Shown here: in pieces, positions 1 to 5,012 of the stretch
Layout: every line of letters starts with the position of its first letter
Position numbering within the stretch: position 1 is the stretch's first letter
Source of the DNA: Desulfuromonadaceae bacterium UBA5613
Lineage (GTDB): Bacteria > Desulfobacterota > Desulfuromonadia > Desulfuromonadales > UBA2197
Assembly (NCBI GenBank): GCA_002424625.1
Contig: DIKR01000017.1
Location: 1 to 5,012, forward strand
Length of the DNA stretch: 5,012 nt
Reading direction: 5' to 3'
The notes under the pieces: generated by a model
Database searches by the model: none
Seen by the model: only the letters and a program-made list of their open reading frames with translations
What the model was told of the DNA's origin: nothing
Translations under genes and position numbers: made by a program

Positions 1-1239
1 GCTCTGCAGCGGGCGATTTTCAACAGCGCCAATTTTTCGAGCATTGCCACTGACGCCAAGGGGGTCATCCAGATCTTTAATGTCGGCGCGGAACGGATGC
101 TGGGCTATACGGCGGCGGAAGTCATGAACCAGATCACGCCGGCCGATATTTCTGATCCACAAGAATTAATCGCCCGCGCCAAATCCCTCAGCGCTGAGCT
201 TGGCACGCCGATTACCCCGGGATTCGCGGCGCTGGTCTTTAAGGCCTCGCGCGGCATCGAGGATATTTACGAATTGACCTATATCCGCAAGGACGGCAGC
301 CGTTTTCCGGCCGTGGTCTCGGTCACAGCCCTGCGTGATGAAGAGGAAGCGATCATCGGCTATCTGCTGATCGGGACCGACAATACGGCGCGTAAACAGG
401 TCGAAACCGAGAGGGCACGACTCGATCAGTTACTGATGGATAAGAACATCGAGCTGGAGAGCGCGCGCGACCTGGCGGAAAAGACCAACCGTGCGAAATC
501 GGACTTTCTGGCGAACATGAGCCACGAACTCCGCACCCCGCTCAATTCGGTTATCGGCTTTTCCGAGGTCTTACTCGATCAACTCTTTGGCGCGATTAAC
601 GCAAAGCAGCATGAGTATATCAACAACATCCTGTACAGCGGCCGACACCTGCTCTCCCTGATCAACGATATCCTCGATCTTTCCAAGGTGGAGGCGGGGA
701 TGATGGTTCTGGATTTTAACGATTTTTCCGTGCGGGAAGCATTGGAGACTTCGGTGATGATGCTCAAGGAAAGGGCGTTCAAAGGGGAAATCGCCCTTCA
801 TCTCGAGCTTGCTCCCTCGGCCGATCTCAGCATCGGCGGCGATCAAAGGAAGCTGAAACAGATCCTGTTCAATCTCCTTTCCAATGCCGTCAAGTTCACT
901 CCGGCGGGGGGGACGGTGGAGGTCAGCGCTGTGCGCGATGGTCACTACATCGAAATCACCGTCGCGGACACCGGCATGGGGATCAAAGCCGATGACATTC
1001 CCAAGCTCTTCCAGTCATTCACACAACTCGAATCGGTCTATACCAAAAAATTCGAAGGGACCGGCCTCGGCCTGGCGCTGACCCGGCAGCTGGTAGAACT
1101 GCACGGCGGCAGAATTTGGGTCAAGAGTGAGTTCGGAGCGGGGAGCAGGTTCATTTTCACCATCCCGCTGACCCCGGCCGCGATAAGAATCTTTAATGCG
1201 AACCGTCCGGAAGCGGCCACTGGTTGTGGGAGGTCATAG
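1..1239 (+). CDS. PAS domain sensor histidine kinase, 5' partial
   Basis: The frame is open from base 1, so the true start lies upstream; the first in-window ATG (97) falls inside the PAS fold and is not the start. The visible part is 412 residues. Residues 1-128 form a PAS/PAC sensor domain (IFNVGAERMLGYTAAEV near the start, YIRKDGSRFP mid-domain). A charged coiled-coil linker (about 130-165) leads to HisKA with the H-box SHELRTPL, whose phospho-accepting histidine is visible residue 175 (codon 523-525). The HATPase_c domain has an N-box (N291, N295 in FNLLSNAVKF), a G1 box (D323-T-G-M-G327) and a G2 box (GTGLGLAL, 353-360). All catalytic motifs look intact. There is no C-terminal receiver in the polypeptide; receivers are supplied by the next two genes. 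The kinase should autophosphorylate and pass phosphate to them. The input signal and any N-terminal membrane segments are outside the window. Confidence 0.95.
   Translation, partial: ALQRAIFNSANFSSIATDAKGVIQIFNVGAERMLGYTAAEVMNQITPADISDPQELIARAKSLSAELGTPITPGFAALVFKASRGIEDIYELTYIRKDGSRFPAVVSVTALRDEEEAIIGYLLIGTDNTARKQVETERARLDQLLMDKNIELESARDLAEKTNRAKSDFLANMSHELRTPLNSVIGFSEVLLDQLFGAINAKQHEYINNILYSGRHLLSLINDILDLSKVEAGMMVLDFNDFSVREALETSVMMLKERAFKGEIALHLELAPSADLSIGGDQRKLKQILFNLLSNAVKFTPAGGTVEVSAVRDGHYIEITVADTGMGIKADDIPKLFQSFTQLESVYTKKFEGTGLGLALTRQLVELHGGRIWVKSEFGAGSRFIFTIPLTPAAIRIFNANRPEAATGCGRS
1228..1233 (+). promoter_or_regulatory. Shine-Dalgarno GGGAGG for the receiver gene
   Basis: GGGAGG lies 8 bases before ATG 1242, inside the last codons of the kinase gene. 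This supports ATG 1242 over the in-frame TTG at 1224, which lies upstream of this site and would add six residues (MWEVIA) before the usual receiver N-terminus MAQKILIVED. Confidence 0.7.
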
Positions 1240-1241
1240 CA

Positions 1242-1622
1242 ATGGCACAGAAAATTCTCATCGTTGAAGACAACGATAACAATCGCAGCTTATTCCAGGA
1301 TATCTTGCGATTTTACGACTACGACGTCTCGGTCGCTATCGATGGCGAGGAAGGCGTGGCTCTGGCCAGAGAACTTCTGCCGGACCTGATCCTGATGGAC
1401 ATCCAGATGCCGGGAATGGACGGCATGGCCGCCGGGCAAATCCTCAAGCGTGACCCGCTGACTTGCAATCTGAAAATCATTGCTCTCACCTCTTTTGCCA
1501 TGCAGGGAGACGAGCAAAAATTCCTGGCTGCCGGCTTTGACGATTACCTTTCCAAGCCGGTGAATACCCGTGAACTCCCCGGCCGGGTCAAAGAGTGGCT
1601 GACTGCGGAGGGATTATCATGA
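1242..1622 (+). CDS. Single-domain response regulator (CheY/DivK-like receiver)
   Basis: This is a 126-residue protein made of one receiver domain with no output domain. The standard residues are present: acidic pair E9-D10 in ILIVEDND, phospho-acceptor D53 in LILMDIQMPGMDG, T83 in ALTSFAM and K105 in the YLSKP motif. It therefore should be a phosphorylatable shuttle or allosteric partner. In the cytoplasm it would take phosphate from the upstream kinase and pass the signal by protein contact, as DivK- and Spo0F-like proteins do. It starts 2 bases after the kinase stop and its own stop overlaps the start of the HD-GYP gene, so the three are surely co-transcribed. Whether it acts as a relay, a phosphate sink or a separate output cannot be told from sequence. 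No Hpt domain is visible in the window. Confidence 0.93.
   Translation: MAQKILIVEDNDNNRSLFQDILRFYDYDVSVAIDGEEGVALARELLPDLILMDIQMPGMDGMAAGQILKRDPLTCNLKIIALTSFAMQGDEQKFLAAGFDDYLSKPVNTRELPGRVKEWLTAEGLS
1607..1611 (+). promoter_or_regulatory. Shine-Dalgarno GGAGG for the HD-GYP gene
   Basis: GGAGG sits 7 bases before ATG 1619, within the end of the receiver gene. It favours ATG 1619 over the in-frame GTG at 1595, which would add eight residues (MADCGGII) ahead of a normal receiver N-terminus. The ATG and the upstream TGA overlap as ATGA, typical of translational coupling. Confidence 0.7.
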
Positions 1623-2689
1623 ATCTCAACAAGCCGCTAGTTCTTTGCGTCGATGACGAGCCTCTCAACCTTTGTCTTCTTGAAGCCGTGCTGCTCCCCA
1701 GAGGTTATGAGGTGGTGCAGGCGGGGAGTGGCCCGGAGGCGCTGGAAAAGATCCGCACGGAGCCGATCGACATCTGTCTCCTTGATGTGATGATGCCGGG
1801 AATGGACGGCTTTGAGGTCTGTCGGCAGATCAAGGCCGATGAAGGACACAGCAATATCCCGGTGATCTTGATTACTTCCTGTGCCGACCAGGCAAGTCGT
1901 ATCCGCGGGATCGAGGCCGGAGCCGAAGATATTATTGCGAAGCCGTTTGACACCGCCGTGGTGCTGGCCAGAATCAAGATGCTGTTGCATGTCAAGGAAC
2001 TTCATGACCGGGTCGATCCCTTCGAATACACCGTCTTTGCCCTGGCCCGGGCCTCGGAGGCCAATGACGAAGTGACCGGCGACCATATTTTGCGGGCTGG
2101 CCATTATTGCGCTCTTCTCGCCCGGCAGCTCAAGATGTCGGAAAAATTTGTGCAGGCCATCCGCATTCAGGCGGCGCTGCACGACGTCGGGAAGATTCAT
2201 GTTTCGCCGGCGATTCTGAAAAATCCAGGGGAACTGAGCGAGGCGGAATGGCAGGAAATAAAGATGCATACGCTGCACGGCTCGAGAATTATCGGTGACC
2301 ACCAGCGCATGGGCATGGCAAAGCGGATCGCCATCAGCCACCACGAGCACTATGACGGCACGGGCTACCCCTACGGCCTTGCCGGGGAAGAAATTCCGAT
2401 CGAGGGGCGCATCATGAACCTTGCCGATCAATATGATGCCCTGCGCAATGCCCGTTGTTACAAGCCGGCCCTCGACCACGAAACCAGCTGCCGGATTATT
2501 CTCGAGGGGGATGGCCACACCCTGCCTCAACATTTTGACCCGGCGGTCCTTCAGGCATTCCGGGTATGTGCGGCGCAATTTTCGACAGTTTACGACACAT
2601 TGACACAACAACAGGCCGAAGAGGTTGCAGACGAATGGAACCGGAAGGCCATGGAAGGGATGACCCCGGGGTTTGCCGTTATCATCTAA
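1619..2689 (+). CDS. Response regulator with HD-GYP domain (RpfG-type c-di-GMP phosphodiesterase)
   Basis: The protein has 356 residues. Residues 4-125 form a receiver domain with D13-D14-E15 in LCVDDEPLN, phospho-acceptor D56 in CLLDVMMPGMDG, and K107 in the AKPF motif. After a short helical linker, residues 135-330 form an HD-GYP domain. It shows TGDHILR with H156, the HD pair H188-D189 in LHDVGKI, H217 in MHTLHG, H241-H242 followed by DGTGYP (246-251), D270 in LADQYDAL, and HFDP near the end. Family members hydrolyse cyclic di-GMP to pGpG or GMP using a di- or trinuclear iron centre, in the cytoplasm, with the receiver gating activity. The metal ligands and GYP motif are all present, so it is probably active. 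Two small departures are seen: KNPG where KPG is usual in the segment after HD, and Val152 four residues before H156. It is the output of the kinase operon and likely lowers c-di-GMP on a sensed signal, affecting motility, biofilm or electron-transfer surface traits; that physiological role is inferred. Confidence 0.94.
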   Translation: MNLNKPLVLCVDDEPLNLCLLEAVLLPRGYEVVQAGSGPEALEKIRTEPIDICLLDVMMPGMDGFEVCRQIKADEGHSNIPVILITSCADQASRIRGIEAGAEDIIAKPFDTAVVLARIKMLLHVKELHDRVDPFEYTVFALARASEANDEVTGDHILRAGHYCALLARQLKMSEKFVQAIRIQAALHDVGKIHVSPAILKNPGELSEAEWQEIKMHTLHGSRIIGDHQRMGMAKRIAISHHEHYDGTGYPYGLAGEEIPIEGRIMNLADQYDALRNARCYKPALDHETSCRIILEGDGHTLPQHFDPAVLQAFRVCAAQFSTVYDTLTQQQAEEVADEWNRKAMEGMTPGFAVII

Positions 2690-2722
2690 TAAAAAAATCG
2701 CAAAAGGTGATAGTCTTTTATT
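2688..2722 (+). terminator. Possible weak terminator after the signalling operon
   Basis: A 7-base inverted repeat, AATAAAA (2688-2694) with TTTTATT (2716-2722), and a nested AAAAG (2702-2706) with CTTTT (2715-2719) surround the end of the HD-GYP gene. The stems are almost entirely A/T, and the second ends in a short T run. The position suits transcription end, but the predicted stability is low. This could equally be ordinary AT-rich intergenic sequence. Confidence 0.25.
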
Positions 2723-2780
2723 GAAAGCAGAATAATTTTACCGGCGGCACGAGTTATAACCGGATTCTTAATAAAAATTC

Positions 2781-2786
2781 AGGAGG
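2781..2786 (+). promoter_or_regulatory. Strong Shine-Dalgarno AGGAGG for the LapA-domain gene
   Basis: AGGAGG lies 6 bases before ATG 2793 and is a full consensus match. This fixes the start and suggests efficient translation of this small membrane protein. It is the first gene after a gap of about 100 bases, so it probably opens a new transcription unit. No convincing -35/-10 pair was identified in that gap. Confidence 0.7.
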
Positions 2787-2792
2787 TCAATC

Positions 2793-3113
2793 ATGAAATT
2801 TGCACTGGTAGCAGCCATTGTCGTTTCGGCGGTGATGGCCTATTTTGCGGTAGAAAACTCCCAGCAAACGCAGGTGACCTTCCTGGGCTGGTATTTCGAT
2901 GCTCCCCTGGTGATCATTCTTCTTCTCTCCTTTGGCTCCGGCGTCATCGCAACTTTTCTTGCCACCCTTCCCGGTGCCATGCGCAAATCCAGGGAAATTT
3001 CCAAGCTGAAAGCCCAAGTGACTGCAGATGCAGAAAAAATTTCCGCGCTTGAAAAAGAGCTGGAGAGAAACGCTGCCCAGATAAAGGAGCCCAACGATGT
3101 CATACTTCTTTAG
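2793..3113 (+). CDS. LapA/DUF1049-domain small inner-membrane protein
   Basis: This 106-residue protein has two hydrophobic helices (about 3-20 and 37-59) joined by a short loop holding the family hallmark FAVENSQ...VTFLGW (18-33). A charged, heptad-like cytoplasmic tail of about 63-98 follows and probably forms a coiled coil. The layout matches the LapA/DUF1049 family, whose E. coli member works with LapB to regulate LpxC and lipopolysaccharide synthesis. Many family members sit in other contexts and have no proven link to LPS, so the exact role here is open. No lapB-like TPR gene is adjacent in the window. Its last 17 bases overlap the start of the DUF302 gene, so the two products are probably made together and may act together at the membrane. 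Confidence 0.85.
   Translation: MKFALVAAIVVSAVMAYFAVENSQQTQVTFLGWYFDAPLVIILLLSFGSGVIATFLATLPGAMRKSREISKLKAQVTADAEKISALEKELERNAAQIKEPNDVILL
3083..3089 (+). promoter_or_regulatory. Shine-Dalgarno AAAGGAG inside the LapA-domain gene
   Basis: AAAGGAG lies 7 bases before ATG 3097, within the 3' end of the LapA-domain reading frame. It supports the overlapping start of the DUF302 gene over a later internal ATG such as 3127. Confidence 0.65.
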
Positions 3114-3483
3114 CAAAAAGCTGGTGATGAATTTTGAAAATGCCATGACCAGGATCACGGAAGAGCTGAAAAAGGAAGGTTTTGGAATCCTCACCGAAAT
3201 TGACGTCAAAGCCACCCTGAAAAAGAAATTAGATGTCGATTTTCGGAAATACACCATCCTCGGCGCCTGCAATCCTGCCTTTGCCTACAAAGCATTGCAG
3301 GCAGAACCCCATATCGGCACCATGCTGCCCTGCAACGTCATTGTTCAGGAATTAGCGGATGGCAAGGTGGAGGTCGCTGCTGTCGATCCTTTAGCGTCCA
3401 TGCAAGCGATTCAAAACCAGGAACTGCAAGCGATTGCCAAGGAGATTCAGCTGAAGCTTAAAAGAGTCATCGGCCAACTGTAA
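3097..3483 (+). CDS. DUF302 domain protein
   Basis: The protein is 128 residues with no signal peptide or membrane segment, so it is probably cytoplasmic. Nearly the whole length matches the DUF302 fold: an amphipathic N-terminal helix (about 13-27), the GFGILTEIDV strand (28-37), a lysine-rich segment (TLKKKLD), the YTILGACNP motif (52-60), the turn GTMLPCNV (74-81), and a final strand with VDP. Two cysteines, C58 and C79, sit in conserved-looking strands and could bind a metal or thiol. The biochemical function of DUF302 proteins is unknown. They are often seen near redox, sulfur or metal genes, and the next gene downstream here is a copper-type ATPase, which makes a metal-related role worth testing but unproven. 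It starts inside the preceding LapA-domain gene with a 17-base overlap in a different frame. Confidence 0.88.
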   Translation: MSYFFSKKLVMNFENAMTRITEELKKEGFGILTEIDVKATLKKKLDVDFRKYTILGACNPAFAYKALQAEPHIGTMLPCNVIVQELADGKVEVAAVDPLASMQAIQNQELQAIAKEIQLKLKRVIGQL

Positions 3484-3500
3484 ATGCTCTCGAAAAAGAC

Positions 3501-3533
3501 CTGATCACCCTTCGACAAGCTCAGGGTGAACGG
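3501..3533. repeat. Hairpin-forming intergenic repeat-like element
   Basis: In the 73-base gap between the DUF302 and ATPase genes, TCACCCT (3505-3511) and AGGGTGA (3523-3529) form a perfect 7-base inverted repeat around an 11-base loop. After an A/A mismatch the stem extends by C-G, T-G and G-C pairs (3501-3503 with 3531-3533). The core, with CTTCGACAAGCTCAGGG, resembles a short palindromic element that I recall being scattered in intergenic regions of many proteobacterial genomes. Only one copy is in the window, so its repetitive nature cannot be shown here. No T run follows, so it is not a classic Rho-independent terminator, though it could dampen read-through or protect mRNA ends. Confidence 0.55.
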
Positions 3534-3556
3534 AGTTTAGGAAGAAAGGGGGAGAG

Positions 3557-5012
3557 ATGAGCAGCCACCCCGCAGCAGAAACAGGTCAGCATCAGGATCC
3601 GGTCTGTGCCATGACCGTCGCCAGTGACTCTGAATATTCCTATCATCATGCCGGCAAAGATTATTTCTTCTGCAGTGAGCATTGTCTGCATAAATTCAAA
3701 GAGAAGCCGGAACAGTATCTGGGAAAAAAGACCTCCCCCCCGCCGGAATCATCCCCCACGGCAAAGACCTACACCTGCCCCATGCATCCGGAGATTCAGC
3801 AACAGGGTCCGGGAAATTGCCCGAAGTGCGGGATGGCGTTGGAACCGTTAACAGTTGGCGGTGAAGAAAAGAGTGAAGAGCTCATCGATATGAGCCGCCG
3901 CTTCTGGATTTGCTCGCTCCTGACTTTGCCGGTCTTCATTCTGGCGATGGTTGCCGACATGATGCCGATGTGGTTACCAAGCTGGCTTTCGTTGCAAAGG
4001 GTACAGTGGATTGAATTCGGGCTGGCAACTCCGGTGGTTCTCTGGGGCGGCTGGCCCTTTTTTGTGCGCGGCTGGCAGTCGATCCGCACCTGGAATCTCA
4101 ACATGTTCACGTTGATTGCTCTGGGAGTCTCCGTTGCCTGGAGCTACAGCGTCGTGGCGTTAATCCTCCCCGGCAGCTTCCCGCCGATCATGCGCATCGA
4201 AGGCGGGCTGGTCGCCGTCTACTTTGAAGCTGCCGCAGTCATCACTACTTTGGTCCTTCTTGGCCAGGTTCTCGAGCTGCGGGCCCGCTCGCGCACCAAT
4301 GCCGCCATTCAGATGCTCCTGGCCCTGGCGCCGAATACCGCGCGCATCGTCCGCCCGGATGGGAAGGAAGAAGATATCCCCCTGGATCAGGTTCAGCCCG
4401 GTGATACCTTGCGGGTGCGTCCCGGCGAGAAAGTGCCGGTCGACGGGACAGTCCTCGACGGGAGCAGCAATGTCGACGAATCGATGGTGACGGGTGAATC
4501 GATGCCGGTGGCCAAGGCTGCTGACGCCAAACTGATCGGTGCGACGGTGAATGGGACCGGCGCTCTGCTGATGCGGGCAGAAAAGGTCGGCGCCGACACT
4601 TTGCTGGCGCAAATTGTGACGATGGTGGCTAACGCCCAGCGCACCCGCGCGCCGATTCAAAAGCTCGCCGATGTCGTTGCCGGTTATTTTGTCCCGGCCG
4701 TCGTCGCTGTTGCCGTGCTCGCCTTTATCGCCTGGTGGCTATGGGGGCCGGAACCGCGCCTCGCCCATGCCGTGGTCAATGCCGTTGCTGTTCTCATCAT
4801 TGCCTGTCCCTGTGCCCTGGGACTGGCGACGCCGATCGCCATCATGGTCGGGACGGGAAGGGGGGCCATGGCCGGCGTCCTGATTAAGAACGCCGAAGCT
4901 CTGGAGATCATGGAAAAGGTCGATACCCTGGTGGTCGACAAGACCGGCACCCTGACGGTCGGCAAGCCCAAACTCGTTGCTGTCCAAACCGCAACCGGCT
5001 TTAGCGAAGAGG
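3557..5012 (+). CDS. copA: Heavy-metal P1B-type ATPase, probable Cu(I) exporter, 3' partial
   Basis: The frame stays open from ATG 3557 to the right edge (485 complete codons); purine-rich AAAGGGGGAG precedes the start. Residues 14-55 form a YHS module (DPVCAM with C17, then FCSEHC with C39 and C43). Residues 72-97 form an HMBD zinc-ribbon-like module (C74-P-M-H77, C88-P-K-C91-G-M). Six membrane helices follow at about 116-136, 151-172, 183-205, 218-240, 377-396 and 404-430. The actuator domain has TGE at 312-314. Helix 6 carries the metal site C417-P-C419 in CPCALGLATP, and D461-K-T-G-T is the phosphorylation site. The CPC plus ATPIAIMVGTG context matches Cu(I) P1B-1 pumps better than Zn/Cd pumps. 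The usual N-terminal MxCxxC HMA domain is replaced by YHS and HMBD. The protein should sit in the inner membrane and export Cu(I) with ATP. The nucleotide-binding domain and helices 7-8, which would settle metal specificity, are beyond the window. Confidence 0.93.
   Translation, partial: MSSHPAAETGQHQDPVCAMTVASDSEYSYHHAGKDYFFCSEHCLHKFKEKPEQYLGKKTSPPPESSPTAKTYTCPMHPEIQQQGPGNCPKCGMALEPLTVGGEEKSEELIDMSRRFWICSLLTLPVFILAMVADMMPMWLPSWLSLQRVQWIEFGLATPVVLWGGWPFFVRGWQSIRTWNLNMFTLIALGVSVAWSYSVVALILPGSFPPIMRIEGGLVAVYFEAAAVITTLVLLGQVLELRARSRTNAAIQMLLALAPNTARIVRPDGKEEDIPLDQVQPGDTLRVRPGEKVPVDGTVLDGSSNVDESMVTGESMPVAKAADAKLIGATVNGTGALLMRAEKVGADTLLAQIVTMVANAQRTRAPIQKLADVVAGYFVPAVVAVAVLAFIAWWLWGPEPRLAHAVVNAVAVLIIACPCALGLATPIAIMVGTGRGAMAGVLIKNAEALEIMEKVDTLVVDKTGTLTVGKPKLVAVQTATGFSEE

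Noticed and set aside
1637..2611. A long open frame (324 codons) on the minus strand opposite the HD-GYP gene.
   Set aside because: It is antisense to a gene with clear REC and HD-GYP motifs, and its translation shows no recognisable domain. Long antisense frames are common in GC-rich coding DNA.
2741..2760. A sigma-54 promoter suggested by CGGCAC.
   Set aside because: The matching GC element at the required -12 spacing is absent (AA is found there).
3505..3529. A MerR/CueR-type operator for the copper ATPase.
   Set aside because: The dyad has a length near that of such operators, but no -35 and -10 boxes flank it at the expected 19-20 base spacing, and the sequence fits a dispersed repeat better.
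3505..3540. A Rho-independent terminator at the hairpin after the DUF302 gene.
   Set aside because: The stem is followed by ACGGAGTTTAG with no run of T, so the intrinsic terminator signature is lacking.
3624..3851. Short plus-strand open frame (75 codons) within the 5' end of the ATPase gene.
   Set aside because: It overlaps the YHS and HMBD coding region in another frame, has no good ribosome binding site, and gives a low-complexity Arg/Pro-rich product.
4160..4660. Minus-strand open frame (166 codons) opposite the ATPase gene.
   Set aside because: The plus strand encodes a continuous P1B ATPase through this region with the TGE motif and membrane helices in place; the antisense product shows no family features.

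Overview
This window looks like chromosomal DNA from a Gram-negative bacterium. The coding sequence is moderately GC-rich and densely packed, with AT-rich gaps between transcription units. The gene types are a PAS histidine kinase, stand-alone receiver, RpfG-type HD-GYP protein, LapA/DUF1049 protein, DUF302 protein, and a copper ATPase with YHS and HMBD modules. Together they fit a deltaproteobacterium of the Desulfuromonadales/Geobacterales kind. That placement is inferred from style and gene content and is not proven by the sequence.

Region 1 (1-2689) is a signalling operon on the + strand. It holds the 3' part of a PAS-HisKA-HATPase_c sensor kinase, which is cut by the left edge. A single-domain receiver follows after 2 bases. 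Then comes a REC-HD-GYP protein whose ATG overlaps the receiver's stop codon (ATGA). The likely logic is that the kinase senses a signal through PAS, phosphorylates one or both receivers, and so controls a cyclic-di-GMP phosphodiesterase.

Region 2 (2690-2792) is an AT-rich gap with weak hairpin potential and a good Shine-Dalgarno before the next gene. Region 3 (2793-3483) is a tightly coupled pair: a small two-helix membrane protein of the LapA/DUF1049 type and a DUF302 protein that begins 17 bases before the first gene ends.

Region 4 (3484-3556) is a short gap carrying a hairpin-forming sequence that resembles a dispersed intergenic repeat. Region 5 (3557-5012, running off the right edge) is the N-terminal two thirds or so of a P1B-type heavy-metal ATPase. 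It has YHS and HMBD metal-binding modules ahead of a CPC-type membrane core and is most likely a Cu(I) exporter.

All genes are on the + strand. I found no RNA genes, CRISPR array, insertion sequence or phage signature. Nothing here clearly amounts to an undescribed system. The points most worth a second look are the HD-GYP active-site details, the coupled LapA/DUF302 pair next to a copper pump, and the intergenic repeat.
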